64,000 bases of DNA from Nostoc sp. MS1 (GCF_019976755.1 NZ_AP023441.1:4771501-4835500), one strand, 5' to 3'. Shown: positions 1-8,474, numbered from the stretch's first letter. The notes: generated from the sequence alone by a model not told the origin. A program made the numbers and translations.

Positions 1-948
1 ATTGTTAAAGATATGGTCAGTAAGCCCTTCGGCTTGATTCTGGTAACGGGGCCGACTGGTTCAGGTAAGACGACTTCGCTTTATTCAGCGCTATCGGAGA
101 AGAACTCTCCAGGGATTAACATTAGTACGGTAGAAGACCCGATTGAATATAGTTTGCCAGGTATTACCCAGGTACAGGTAATTCGGGAAAAGGGTCTGGA
201 TTTTGCTACGGCGTTACGAGCATTTTTGCGACAAGACCCGGATGTACTACTGGTGGGTGAAACGCGAGATAAGGAAACAGCGAAAACAGCCATTGAAGCG
301 GCTTTAACGGGTCACTTGGTATTAACTACATTACATACCAACGATGCCCCTGGCGCGATCGCTCGTTTGGGAGAAATGGGTATTGAACCATTCATGGTTT
401 CCAGTTCTCTGATTGGGGTATTGGCACAACGTCTCATGCGGCGTGTATGTGGTGAGTGTAAGATTGCTTACAACCCCACACCCGAAGAACTTGCCCGTTA
501 TGGGATGACTGCTTCTGGTGAAGTGTCGGTTACATTCTATAAGGCTAACACCGTACCATCAGAAGCGATCGCTGAAGCTAAAGCCAAAAATGAGCTTTGC
601 CCAGCTTGCAATGGTGCTGGCTACAGAGGACGTTGCGGTGTTTATGAAGTCATGAAGATTTCCGAAAATCTGCAAACTCTCATCAACGAAGAAGCACCTA
701 CAGAACGTATCAAAGAAGTAGCTGTAGAAGAAGGGATGAAAACCTTGTTGGCTTATAGCTTAGACCTAGTGCGCCAAGGTTCCACCACCTTAGAAGAAGT
801 AGAACGGGTGACATTCACAGACACAGGTTTAGAAGCTGAGTTAAAAGCCAAACGCAAGAGTGGTCTTACCTGTCGAACTTGTACTGCCCAACTACAACCA
901 GAATGGCTAGATTGTCCCTACTGTATGACACCGAGATTTCAAGATTAG
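1..948 (+). CDS. pilB: Type IV pilus assembly ATPase PilB, C-terminal part (5' truncated by window)
   Basis: Cytoplasmic ATPase that powers pilus extension. The reading frame is open from base 1 (residues IVKD precede the first Met at 13), so the gene starts outside the window and only about 315 C-terminal residues are seen. Visible motifs are the Walker A GPTGSGKTTSLY, the Asp box (TVEDPIEY), Walker B (DPDVLLVGETRD) and the His box (TTLHTND). A PilB-type tetracysteine follows: CGEC, then CPAC and RGRCGVYE. After the normal end of the family there is an added C-terminal tail with two more CxxC pairs (CRTC and CPYC, ten residues apart), which looks like a small zinc ribbon. pilT follows on the same strand. 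Family is certain; PilB rather than GspE rests on the pilT-pilC neighbours. Confidence 0.95.
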   Translation: MVKDMVSKPFGLILVTGPTGSGKTTSLYSALSEKNSPGINISTVEDPIEYSLPGITQVQVIREKGLDFATALRAFLRQDPDVLLVGETRDKETAKTAIEAALTGHLVLTTLHTNDAPGAIARLGEMGIEPFMVSSSLIGVLAQRLMRRVCGECKIAYNPTPEELARYGMTASGEVSVTFYKANTVPSEAIAEAKAKNELCPACNGAGYRGRCGVYEVMKISENLQTLINEEAPTERIKEVAVEEGMKTLLAYSLDLVRQGSTTLEEVERVTFTDTGLEAELKAKRKSGLTCRTCTAQLQPEWLDCPYCMTPRFQD

Positions 949-978
949 TCAATAAAGCCGAAATTTGCATTTAGCACT

Positions 979-1006
979 TTTTGAATTTTGAATTTTGAAT
1001 TTTGAA
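979..1006. repeat. Heptanucleotide tandem repeat (TTTTGAA, 4 copies)
   Basis: Four perfect head-to-tail copies of TTTTGAA lie between pilB and pilT. This is an STRR of the type known from heterocystous cyanobacteria. The same heptamer, in reverse complement and again four copies, occurs at 24881-24908. The array lies just upstream of the likely pilT start and supplies a false upstream TTG start at 995. Confidence 0.85.
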
Positions 1007-1024
1007 CTGGAGCGAAGCGACCCT

Positions 1025-2149
1025 ATGGAAATGATGATAGAAGATTTGATGGAGCAAATGATTGAAATGGGTGGTTCGGATCTACACCTATCCGCAGGTT
1101 TACCGCCTTATTTCCGCATTAGTGGGAAGCTTACACCAATAGGTGAAGAAGTACTCACTGCTGACCAATGCCAAAGGCTGATTTTTAGTATGCTCAATAA
1201 CAGCCAACGCAAAACCTTAGAACAAACTTGGGAGTTAGATTGTTCTTATGGTGTCAAGGGTTTGGCTCGCTTCCGGGTGAATGTGTATAAAGAGCGTGGT
1301 GCTTACGCAGCTTGTTTACGGGCGCTGAGTTCTAAAATTCCTAACTTTGAAAAATTGGGTTTGCCTGATGTAGTACGGGAAATGTGCGACAAACCTAGAG
1401 GTTTGATTCTCGTAACCGGGCCAACAGGTTCTGGTAAAACGACCACTCTAGCGGCAATGATTGATTTAATTAACCGCACTAAAGCAGAGCATATTCTTAC
1501 TGTAGAAGACCCCATTGAATTTGTTTACGAACCAATTAAAAGCTTAGTTCACCAACGTCAATTAGGTGAAGATACAAAAAGTTTTGCTAATGCTTTAAAA
1601 GCCGCGTTACGGGAAGATCCAGATATTATTCTGGTGGGTGAAATGCGTGATTTGGAAACAATTTCCTTGGCAATTTCCGCAGCAGAAACCGGACACTTAG
1701 TCTTTGGGACACTACACACCAGTTCCGCCTCGCAAACTGTTGACCGGATTATTGACGTTTTCCCTCATGAAAGACAAACTCAAGTGCGTGTGCAATTATC
1801 TAACTCTTTAGTAGCGGTATTTAGCCAAACTTTAGTACCTAAGAAAAACCCCAAACCGGGTGAATATGGTCGCATCATGGCGCAGGAAATTATGATTGTT
1901 ACCCCTGCTATTTCTAACCTAATTCGTGAAGGGAAAACGTCTCAAATTTACTCAGCAATTCAAACTGGTGGTAAGTTGGGGATGCAAACTTTAGAGAAGG
2001 TTTTAGCTGATTATTACAAAGCAGGAATTATCTCTTTTGAAGCTGCGATGTCTAAAACCTCTAAACCAGATGAAATTCAACGTCTCATTGGTGGTTCTGC
2101 TCCACCACCCGCCGCAGGAGCTAAACCCGGAGCAGTCAAAGCGCACTAA
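1025..2149 (+). CDS. pilT: Type IV pilus retraction ATPase PilT
   Basis: Hexameric ATPase that depolymerises the pilus and drives twitching motility. It is about 374 residues from the ATG at 1025 (MEMMIEDLMEQM), the usual PilT length. The frame stays open to a TTG at 995, but that extension is made of the TTTTGAA repeat, so 1025 is preferred. Motifs are the N-terminal DLHLSAGLPP region, Walker A GPTGSGKTTTLAA, Asp box TVEDPIEF, Walker B DPDIILVGEMRD, and the PilT-type His box FGTLHTSSA. The C-terminus ends in an Ala/Pro-rich tail. It lies between pilB and pilC, the common cyanobacterial order. Confidence 0.97.
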   Translation: MEMMIEDLMEQMIEMGGSDLHLSAGLPPYFRISGKLTPIGEEVLTADQCQRLIFSMLNNSQRKTLEQTWELDCSYGVKGLARFRVNVYKERGAYAACLRALSSKIPNFEKLGLPDVVREMCDKPRGLILVTGPTGSGKTTTLAAMIDLINRTKAEHILTVEDPIEFVYEPIKSLVHQRQLGEDTKSFANALKAALREDPDIILVGEMRDLETISLAISAAETGHLVFGTLHTSSASQTVDRIIDVFPHERQTQVRVQLSNSLVAVFSQTLVPKKNPKPGEYGRIMAQEIMIVTPAISNLIREGKTSQIYSAIQTGGKLGMQTLEKVLADYYKAGIISFEAAMSKTSKPDEIQRLIGGSAPPPAAGAKPGAVKAH

Positions 2150-2155
2150 AAAAAT

Positions 2156-2189
2156 AGTCAATAGTTCAAAAATCTTTTGACTATTGACT
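2156..2189 (+). terminator. Stem-loop after pilT
   Basis: The arms AGTCAATAG/CTATTGACT, extended inward by TTCAAAA/TTTTGA, can fold into a hairpin 7 bases after the pilT stop. It may be a terminator or processing site between pilT and pilC. It has no clean T-tract and is made of the same bases as the adjoining heptamer repeat, so its role is uncertain. Confidence 0.4.
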
Positions 2190-2219
2190 AATGACTATTG
2201 ACTAATGACTATTGACTAA
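2178..2219. repeat. Heptanucleotide repeat (alternating TGACTAT/TGACTAA, 6 copies)
   Basis: Six heptamers alternate strictly between TGACTAT and TGACTAA and end 6 bases before the pilC ATG. The array therefore occupies the place where a ribosome binding site would be, and pilC has no visible Shine-Dalgarno sequence. Confidence 0.85.
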
Positions 2220-2225
2220 TAATAT

Positions 2226-3437
2226 ATGCCAACATTTATTGCTCGTGTTCGGGATACACAAGGAAAAACCAGAAGTCAGAGAGTTGTTGCTGAATCTATC
2301 GCACAAGCTCGTACGAATTTAAGAGATCAGGGATTAGTAGTTCAAGACCTTAAACAGTCAATTAATTTTGATTTTGAAAAATTTAAAAATTCTTTCGTTA
2401 AGGTATCAGTAAAAGAGAAGGCTGTGTTCTCTCGACAACTTGCCACTCTGGTAAATGCTGGGGTTGCAATTGTTAGAGGGCTGGGTGTATTGGGTGATCA
2501 ATGTACTAATAAAAAAATGAAACAGGCGCTGCTGGACATTAGTAATGATGTTCAAAGTGGGGTAAATCTTTCTGATGCCATGCGTAAGCATCCTGATTGC
2601 TTTGATGGTTTATATGTCAGTATGATTCAAGCCGGAGAAGTCGGCGGTGTTCTAGATGAGGTGTTAAATCGTTTAGCTAAATTATTAGAAGATACGGCAC
2701 GATTACAAAACCAAATTAAATCAGCAATGGCTTATCCAACGGTTGTAGGCTTTTTGGCAACCAGTATTTTCGTTGGGATGACAGTTTTTCTGATTCCTAT
2801 TTTTGCCAAAATTTTTATCGAAATAGGAACAGAATTACCAGCCTTAACTCAATTTTTGATGGATTGTAGCACCATATTAAGAAGTCCTGCTTCAGTATTT
2901 ATTTTTGGTGGTTTTGCAGGAGTTAAATTTGCTTTTAACCAATATTATAAAACTCGTGTTGGCAAGGAAACTATTGACCGTCTTTCCCTCAAATTGCCAT
3001 TGTTTGGTGATTTAATTCAAAAAACCGCAGTTGCCCGCTTTAGTCGTACCTTTGGTTCTTTAACTCGTTCTGGTGTACCCATTCTGACATCTTTAGAAAT
3101 TGTCCGAGATACTTCGGGAAATCAAGTGGTTGCTAATGCTATAGATGCCGCAAGAGCCGAAATTCAACAAGGGGGTATGATTAGTATCGCCCTACAAAAA
3201 GAGCAAGTTTTTCCAGCGATGGCAATTCAAATGATTAGTATCGGTGAAGAAACTGGTGAATTAGATGCAATGCTAATGAAAATTGCTGACTTTTATGAGG
3301 ATGAGGTGGAACAGGCGGTAAAAGCATTAACTAGCGTTTTAGAACCAATTATGATTTTGGTTTTAGGGGGTATGGTGGGAACGATTTTGTTAGCAATGTA
3401 TTTACCACTATTTAAGGTATTTGAAAAATTGGGATAA
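2226..3437 (+). CDS. pilC: Type IV pilus inner-membrane platform protein PilC
   Basis: Polytopic inner-membrane protein (403 residues, standard length) that couples the PilB and PilT ATPases to the pilus base. Two GspF domains are seen (about residues 65-190 and 270-395). Each carries the family pattern FSRQLATLVNAGV or FSRTFGSLTRSGV, followed by hydrophobic segments near residues 165-190, 215-235 and 370-395. The C-terminal MYLPLFKVFEKLG is typical. ATG at 2226 follows the heptamer array. The next gene starts 5 bases after the stop, so they are probably co-transcribed. Confidence 0.96.
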   Translation: MPTFIARVRDTQGKTRSQRVVAESIAQARTNLRDQGLVVQDLKQSINFDFEKFKNSFVKVSVKEKAVFSRQLATLVNAGVAIVRGLGVLGDQCTNKKMKQALLDISNDVQSGVNLSDAMRKHPDCFDGLYVSMIQAGEVGGVLDEVLNRLAKLLEDTARLQNQIKSAMAYPTVVGFLATSIFVGMTVFLIPIFAKIFIEIGTELPALTQFLMDCSTILRSPASVFIFGGFAGVKFAFNQYYKTRVGKETIDRLSLKLPLFGDLIQKTAVARFSRTFGSLTRSGVPILTSLEIVRDTSGNQVVANAIDAARAEIQQGGMISIALQKEQVFPAMAIQMISIGEETGELDAMLMKIADFYEDEVEQAVKALTSVLEPIMILVLGGMVGTILLAMYLPLFKVFEKLG

Positions 3438-3442
3438 TATCA

Positions 3443-3991
3443 GTGCAAAAATCTGACTATGAAGCGATTTTGGCAGAGTATAGTAATCATGAGGCGGCGA
3501 TCGCACTCCTAAAACAGTACCGACCATATCTAGAAATGATTCCTAGTTTGCGTCGTCCTGATGAAAGTACAATTATTATCCCTCTGCCTATTGTTCGTTT
3601 ACGTAATACCGTAGCTGCAACCACACAAGCAACCAGTTTACCTTGTGATGCAGCAATATTAATGTGCGACCCCGAATGGAAAATCAAAACGGGAGCGGAA
3701 ATTCTCTTATTTATTCAACGTCCCTATGAGGACTTTTCTGATTTACTGGGACGCTGGCGACAAACCCAAGTTTTACTAGACCAAGACTATGAATGGTTAA
3801 TGCCTCTGCGTCACAGTCATATATTAAGTGAAGGAGCTGATACTGTATATCCGTTGTTTGTGGTTTTTAGTGAAGAATCCGAACGCATTCAACGCGGTTT
3901 GATCGGTGCAGAATTACCATTTGTAATTCAAACATCTTCTTCTTTCATAGATGAAGAAAGAGATGAGGAGAGGCTAACCTCTGAACACTAG
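3443..3991 (+). CDS. Conserved cyanobacterial protein of unknown function behind pilC
   Basis: A 182-residue soluble protein that I do not recognise as a named family. It starts with GTG at 3443, 5 bases after the pilC stop, so it is probably in the pil transcription unit. It has no signal peptide or membrane segment. The N-terminal half is helical (EAILAEYSNHEAAIALLKQY); the middle has beta-like stretches (STIIIPLPIVRLRNTV, AEILLFIQRP); the tail is acidic (DEERDEERLTSEH). Tight linkage suggests a link with pili or surface motility, which is inference only. Confidence 0.7.
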   Translation: MQKSDYEAILAEYSNHEAAIALLKQYRPYLEMIPSLRRPDESTIIIPLPIVRLRNTVAATTQATSLPCDAAILMCDPEWKIKTGAEILLFIQRPYEDFSDLLGRWRQTQVLLDQDYEWLMPLRHSHILSEGADTVYPLFVVFSEESERIQRGLIGAELPFVIQTSSSFIDEERDEERLTSEH

Positions 3992-4073
3992 AACGTGTTT
4001 TCTCAAAAGTCCCTCATTCTTTCTTTGATTTACTTCTCTTACGTAGTTCAAACTCGCAAAATTAACTTGAGTG

Positions 4074-4583
4074 TTATCCAGGTAATTGCTTTTTCAACGC
4101 ATTTAACCCAGCCCAACGCTTATCAATTGCTTGGTTTGAACTTTCAGCACTGTCATTAGCTAAAATACCCGGACAATTGATATCACACAATTGACGCTGG
4201 GGTGTAGCTAAACACATTTGTTCATACAACCATTCACTGGGATAAAAATAACCATTAGGGGATAAGGTTTCTACCAAATCCTCCATAGCCACTTCTCGTT
4301 CTAAAGGTAAGTCTTGCTCTTGCTCGACAGCATCATCTAACCAGATAACTTCTTGAGTATCCACTGCCAATCGGTGATTATACTGCTGTAAGCAGCGATT
4401 GCAGGTACAAGTAATAATTGTTTCTACCTGAGCCGAAACTTGTAAATAATTACCCTGATGCTGTACGCAGACGAGACCGCGAACTGGTGTCAATGTTTCT
4501 AGTCCAGGCAAAAACTCTTTAACTTGAACTTCCTCTGTCCGCTCCGGGGCTTTAGTTAGCTGCGGAATAAAGATTGCGTCCAT
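4074..4583 (-). CDS. YceD/DUF177 family protein
   Basis: About 169 residues from the ATG at 4583 (MDAIFIPQLTKAPERTE). The frame continues upstream to 4631, but the added residues do not look like family sequence. DUF177/YceD proteins carry a CxxC pair in a beta-rich core; here it is CTCNRCLQQY, followed by an acidic stretch (IWLDDAVEQEQD) and a second cysteine region (CDINCPG). In other bacteria yceD sits next to rpmF and influences 23S rRNA accumulation; in plants the homologue acts in plastid 23S rRNA processing. Here it ends a leftward cluster of ribosome and membrane-insertion genes. Confidence 0.85.
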   Translation of the reverse strand: MDAIFIPQLTKAPERTEEVQVKEFLPGLETLTPVRGLVCVQHQGNYLQVSAQVETIITCTCNRCLQQYNHRLAVDTQEVIWLDDAVEQEQDLPLEREVAMEDLVETLSPNGYFYPSEWLYEQMCLATPQRQLCDINCPGILANDSAESSNQAIDKRWAGLNALKKQLPG

Positions 4584-4698
4584 TAGGATCTGTAAAACAT
4601 CATTACAAAAATTTATGAAGATCATCAGCACAATTGCTGATAATCCATTTTAAGTTTAGCTTCTAGAAAGAATAAATATTAATAGGACTGGAAATTGA

Positions 4699-5244
4699 TT
4701 AAAATTTCTCTTCTCTAAGCTCTAGCCCTTCATCATCCACAGCCGGACGAACAACTAAATGGCGATGGGGTTCTTTACCTCGGCTAAAGGTTTCTAAATC
4801 ACCAAAGTCCTCCAAGAAAGTATGCACTAAACGCCGTTCCGCAGAACTAAGTGATTTAATTTCCACTTCTTGCCCTGTAGAACGTACTTGTTCGGCGGCT
4901 ATTTGGGCTATTTCTTGAATCTCTGCTTGTCTTTTAACTCGATAACCGTTCAACTCCACAGTGTAGGAAGCTTGTCCTTCTTGGGGTTGGTTAATGTTAA
5001 GAGTAGAATTAGCTAAATATTGAATGGCATCTAATACAGAACCATCAGCACCTATGAGAGTGCGAATTTGCTCTGGGGTTAAATTGGTTTCATCAATTGT
5101 CAACCAATAACCGTCTGTGGCTTGGGAATCATCGTCGTGAGATTGGGAAGCTTCTAAACTACCGTGAATCTCAGCTGATATCCCAGTGAGTAGCAGCAGT
5201 GATTGTAGCCACTGCTGACCTCGCTGCATGGGATTGTTGCTCAT
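4699..5244 (-). CDS. khpB: Jag/KhpB-type RNA-binding protein (KH and R3H domains)
   Basis: Predicted RNA-binding protein of 181 residues, starting 3 bases after the yidC stop, as jag/khpB does in many bacteria. A KH-like region spans about residues 45-110 (LIGADGSVLDAIQYLAN). An R3H domain forms the C-terminus: LSSAERRLVHTFLEDF followed by GKEPHRHLVVRP. The N-terminal Jag-N domain of Firmicute proteins is absent and replaced by a short linker with DDDSQ. KhpB homologues bind many RNAs and affect cell division in streptococci; the cyanobacterial role is inferred. Confidence 0.88.
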   Translation of the reverse strand: MSNNPMQRGQQWLQSLLLLTGISAEIHGSLEASQSHDDDSQATDGYWLTIDETNLTPEQIRTLIGADGSVLDAIQYLANSTLNINQPQEGQASYTVELNGYRVKRQAEIQEIAQIAAEQVRSTGQEVEIKSLSSAERRLVHTFLEDFGDLETFSRGKEPHRHLVVRPAVDDEGLELREEKF

Positions 5245-5247
5245 CTA

Positions 5248-6390
5248 TCAACCTGTGGTCTTTTTCTTGGAACTTTTTGGCTCAAAAGGTAATGTCTTTT
5301 GTTCAGCCACCGCTTGTTTATCCTGAGTCTCTACAATTTTTTGTAGTTCCTCTGGTAAAGGTTCGCGGGAGAGGATATAAGTTTGTAAAGTCTGGAAGAC
5401 GTTACCAATCACCATGTACATGAGTACACCAGCTGGCAAGGGGAAAAACAAAAACATCCCGGAAAAGATGACAGGGGTGATTTTGTTGACTGTATCTTGT
5501 TGAGGGTTGCCACCGCTTGAGTTCTGCCCGGAAAGCACTTGGCTAACGTAAAGGCTGATACCAAAGAAGACAATCATGGCGACAATATCCCAGTGGACTG
5601 TGTTATCGGGATCAATCGCGCCGACTCTACCTAAAGCATCAATGAACAAGAAGCCTTTATCTGCGGCTAAACCAGGGATTGTCCCTTGTATGGTGACATC
5701 ACCGGGCTGTAAGGCTTCTATGTTGCCCTCAGCGTCGATTTTAATTCTGTCTTCACCCTTGGTAATTTTCCATTCAGGATAAAGTTTACTGTCTGGGTGT
5801 TCTGCTAGGAGGACGGAGAATGGTTTGCCTTCTAAAGTTTGATATTGAATTTTAGTTTTTTCGCCTACAGCTAACTTATTACCACTAGGGAGGATGGCTG
5901 TAACTTTGGTATGTTCTCCATCGGCAATGTAAATGTTTTGCGGAGGAGTGGCGAAAGCTTGGGGTTGAATCCTTTCGATCTGTTCGGAGGGGAAGATTTG
6001 CAGGTTAACGGAGTAGTTAACCCCAGCAAAAGGTGAACCCCGTAAGGTGGCAAACAGCGCCAACAGAACTGGCATTTGCAGCAGTAATGGTAAACATCCG
6101 GCTAAGGGGTTGCCAAACTCCTTCTGCACGTTCATCATTTCTTCTTGCTGCTTCTGCGGATCGTCTTTGTAGCGCTCTTTAATTTCTGCCATCCGCTTTT
6201 GCATCAGAGGTTGCACAATTCGCATTTTCCGCATATTGCGAATTTGACCAGCACTCAGGGGATAGAGCGCGAAGCGGATTATCAATGTTAAAGCAACGAT
6301 CGCCAATCCATAGCTCGGCACTACGCTATAGAAAAAGTCTATGATCGGCAACATTACGTTGTTCGAGAGAAACCCGATACCAAAATCCAT
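5248..6390 (-). CDS. yidC: Membrane protein insertase YidC/Oxa1
   Basis: Inserts proteins into the plasma and thylakoid membranes, alone or with SecYEG. It has 380 residues. The first membrane segment is near residues 15-45, followed by the cytoplasmic helical hairpin (RNMRKMRIVQPLMQKRMAEI). The conserved PLAGCLPLLLQMPVLLALFATL segment is near residues 93-115, and further membrane helices lie near 270-290 and 315-345. A beta-rich lumenal insert of about 140 residues lies after the second helix, as in cyanobacterial Alb3-like YidC. The tail is basic (PKSSKKKTTG). It lies between the PH gene and khpB in the conserved rpmH-rnpA-yidC-jag order. Confidence 0.96.
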   Translation of the reverse strand: MDFGIGFLSNNVMLPIIDFFYSVVPSYGLAIVALTLIIRFALYPLSAGQIRNMRKMRIVQPLMQKRMAEIKERYKDDPQKQQEEMMNVQKEFGNPLAGCLPLLLQMPVLLALFATLRGSPFAGVNYSVNLQIFPSEQIERIQPQAFATPPQNIYIADGEHTKVTAILPSGNKLAVGEKTKIQYQTLEGKPFSVLLAEHPDSKLYPEWKITKGEDRIKIDAEGNIEALQPGDVTIQGTIPGLAADKGFLFIDALGRVGAIDPDNTVHWDIVAMIVFFGISLYVSQVLSGQNSSGGNPQQDTVNKITPVIFSGMFLFFPLPAGVLMYMVIGNVFQTLQTYILSREPLPEELQKIVETQDKQAVAEQKTLPFEPKSSKKKTTG

Positions 6391-6601
6391 TATTGTGACT
6401 TCAACCTGAGCTACTGTAAATTGAACTGAATCTAATTTATCTAAATCGTGATAACTATGGGACTATCCTATGCTACGGATAGCCGCACTAGATAGAGAGA
6501 TGGGGGAGTGGGGGAAGATGGGGAAGTAGAAGACATATAGATAAAGTATTAGTATTTATCTTGTCTCCCTCATCTCCCTCATCCCCCTCATCTCCTCATC
6601 T

Positions 6602-6985
6602 CTACTTAGCGCTATATTGAGGATTTCTCGCAGCGACTTTTTCGTTAATGTAGTCATAAACTTGACGGAAATTGGGAACAGCTCGCATTTCCAAACGACT
6701 ACCGTTTCTTAAAGTAACTACCATATCTCCCCAGATACCAATACCACGGGGAACTATCACAACCTTAGTTATTTCTGAGTAAATTATGTCTGAGCGATCG
6801 CGTCCCATCCAACCACCTGTTACAGATATTCTGCGATCGGTAATGCGATAACGTAACCATAATGCTCGGACGATTGCCCCAACTGTTAAGGGAATGCCTA
6901 CAACAGTTAGTCCAACTAGTATATTCAAAATTAAGTCCCCAACGTGGGGGCCGCCTTCATAATAAACTTCTTCACGAATGCCCAT
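6602..6985 (-). CDS. PH-domain membrane protein (bPH2/YdbS-like)
   Basis: A 127-residue protein with a hydrophobic hairpin at about residues 17-45 (LILNILVGLTVVGIPLTVGA) and a bacterial PH-like domain after it (RYRITDRRISVTGGWMGRDRSDIIYSEITKV). Its start overlaps the end of rnpA by 14 bases, which implies coupled translation. This protein is regularly found between rnpA and yidC in cyanobacteria, but its function is unknown to me; a link with membrane protein insertion is inferred from position. Confidence 0.85.
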   Translation of the reverse strand: MGIREEVYYEGGPHVGDLILNILVGLTVVGIPLTVGAIVRALWLRYRITDRRISVTGGWMGRDRSDIIYSEITKVVIVPRGIGIWGDMVVTLRNGSRLEMRAVPNFRQVYDYINEKVAARNPQYSAK

Positions 6986-7370
6986 TGAATACCTCAGTTT
7001 GTGCCAACAACTGCTCTAATTCTTGCAGAAATTGTTGGCTTACGCACTTAGTTTCTGCGGCTTTTGGCTTAACAATTACCACTAATTTCCATCCTGGTGC
7101 TAATTTCGGCAATAATTGCCCAATCGCCGCAGTTATTTGCCTTTTGAGCCGATTACGTACCACAGCTTTCTTGCTGACTTTAGTACTAATCGAAACACCA
7201 ATAAGCGTACTCGTTTGGGTTTTGGGGGCAGTATCCAAAGAAGAACTGTTAGCAGAGGACGGTTTTAATGCACGCAATGTAAAATTGGCACTATGTCGTC
7301 TCAGCCCTTCTCGGAAAACTGCCTGAAAATCTTGCCGGGATCTTAATCGGTTTGCTTTGGGCAATGCCAC
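6972..7370 (-). CDS. rnpA: Ribonuclease P protein component
   Basis: Protein subunit of RNase P, which matures tRNA 5' ends. It has 132 residues. It begins with ALPKANRLRSRQDFQAVFREG and carries the RNR motif KKAVVRNRLKRQITAAI that contacts the RNA subunit. It includes a Ser/Thr-rich insert (SSANSSSLDTAPKTQTST) between strands. It lies 25 bases downstream of rpmH, the near-universal arrangement, and overlaps the next gene by 14 bases. Confidence 0.97.
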   Translation of the reverse strand: MALPKANRLRSRQDFQAVFREGLRRHSANFTLRALKPSSANSSSLDTAPKTQTSTLIGVSISTKVSKKAVVRNRLKRQITAAIGQLLPKLAPGWKLVVIVKPKAAETKCVSQQFLQELEQLLAQTEVFNGHS

Positions 7371-7395
7371 AGCTACTCTTTGCGCCTAAAATACC

Positions 7396-7530
7396 CTACA
7401 CACTTAAACGATAACGTCCTCTCTTTCTTCTGGCTCTGATGACGTTTCTGCCATCTGGAGTCCGCATTCTGGCACGAAACCCAGAAGTCCTTTTTCTCTT
7501 ACGGTTAGTCCCTCCAAGGGTTCTCTGCAT
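7396..7530 (-). CDS. rpmH: 50S ribosomal protein L34
   Basis: A 44-residue, very basic protein of the large ribosomal subunit. The translation starts MQRTLGGTNRKRKRTSGF and ends RARRKRGRYRLSV. The start ATG at 7530 is preceded by an AGAGGA ribosome binding site. It is the first gene of the leftward rpmH-rnpA-PH-yidC-khpB cluster, so its promoter should lie between 7531 and about 7650. Confidence 0.97.
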   Translation of the reverse strand: MQRTLGGTNRKRKRTSGFRARMRTPDGRNVIRARRKRGRYRLSV

Positions 7531-7810
7531 AGTCTTGTCCTCTTAGGCAATTTTATAAAAAGTCACAATCTATAATTTTATCACCAAATAATAGCATTGG
7601 AAATCCATCTTGTAACTTAAGACTCATGAAGTATTGACCAAAATATTTGGTCAAGTTAACTTCTATTCATAGATATATGGGTATGTATTAACAGCTTAGT
7701 CAATTGATCACAGAGTGCTGAATTACGGTCTAGATTTGGATGTTTTTTTGCTCTAAATACGTTGTCTAAAGCACAAATTCTCTTCTTCAGCTATTTGCTG
7801 TATTACATAA

Positions 7811-8404
7811 ATGACGTTTATAACTAAATTCAGAAGAATTTTTCACACGGTTGTAGCTGGTACAGCAACTACAATCTTGGTTGCTAGTGGCTCAAGTGCT
7901 GCGCAAGCAGCTATTTTTACGTATAACTATGAAGGTTATGTTACCGAACTCTATGGAGCGGGTGAGCTTTTACCACCTAATTCTGACCTGAGAGGCGTTG
8001 AAGTAGGTGATAGGATTAGCGGTAGCTATAGCTATGATGATGAGGTGTTATCACCATTTCAGCCTAACTCTGCTGTTTTAACTGACTTCATCTACACAAT
8101 AGAAGCAAGTGATGGTAATACTTATGTTGAAACTCTAGGCAATTTTCTTGGAGTTAGAGCTAATGGGATTGTAAATCTAGATACTGCTGATATTACAGTA
8201 GGTATTAACAGTCCTGTACCGATTTATGGAGCAATTTCCTCTAGCGAAGGTAGCTTGTTTTACTCTGTGCGAAACACTGCTATTATTTCTACATTCGAGC
8301 TACTTGTTGGTTCGGCTCCCCAATCTGTGCCAGAGTATTCTTCAACGTTGGCATTACTAGCTCTAACTATAGCTCCAATATTTTTGCGTTCTCGCCGCAC
8401 ATAG
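7811..8404 (+). CDS. Secreted protein with a PEP-CTERM-like C-terminus
   Basis: A 197-residue exported protein. A signal peptide with an Ala-rich cleavage region (SGSSAAQAA) covers about residues 1-34. The body is beta-rich and acidic with Tyr/Gly patches (GSYSYDDEV) and resembles cyanobacterial PEP-CTERM proteins of unknown function. The C-terminus has the expected three parts: VPEYSS, then a hydrophobic helix (LALLALTIAPIFL), then a basic end (RSRRT). The usual Pro of the PEP motif is Tyr here, so sorting by an exosortase is uncertain. It converges with the DUF2808 gene. Confidence 0.75.
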   Translation: MTFITKFRRIFHTVVAGTATTILVASGSSAAQAAIFTYNYEGYVTELYGAGELLPPNSDLRGVEVGDRISGSYSYDDEVLSPFQPNSAVLTDFIYTIEASDGNTYVETLGNFLGVRANGIVNLDTADITVGINSPVPIYGAISSSEGSLFYSVRNTAIISTFELLVGSAPQSVPEYSSTLALLALTIAPIFLRSRRT

Positions 8405-8474
8405 TAGGAGACAGAGTATAGGCTCAAAAAGTGCTTGTTATAAACAGCGATCGCTATATTTGCAATAATTGGGA

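Noticed and set aside
995..1024. Upstream TTG start of pilT
   Set aside because: The added residues (NFELERSDP) derive from the TTTTGAA repeat; ATG at 1025 gives the family N-terminus.
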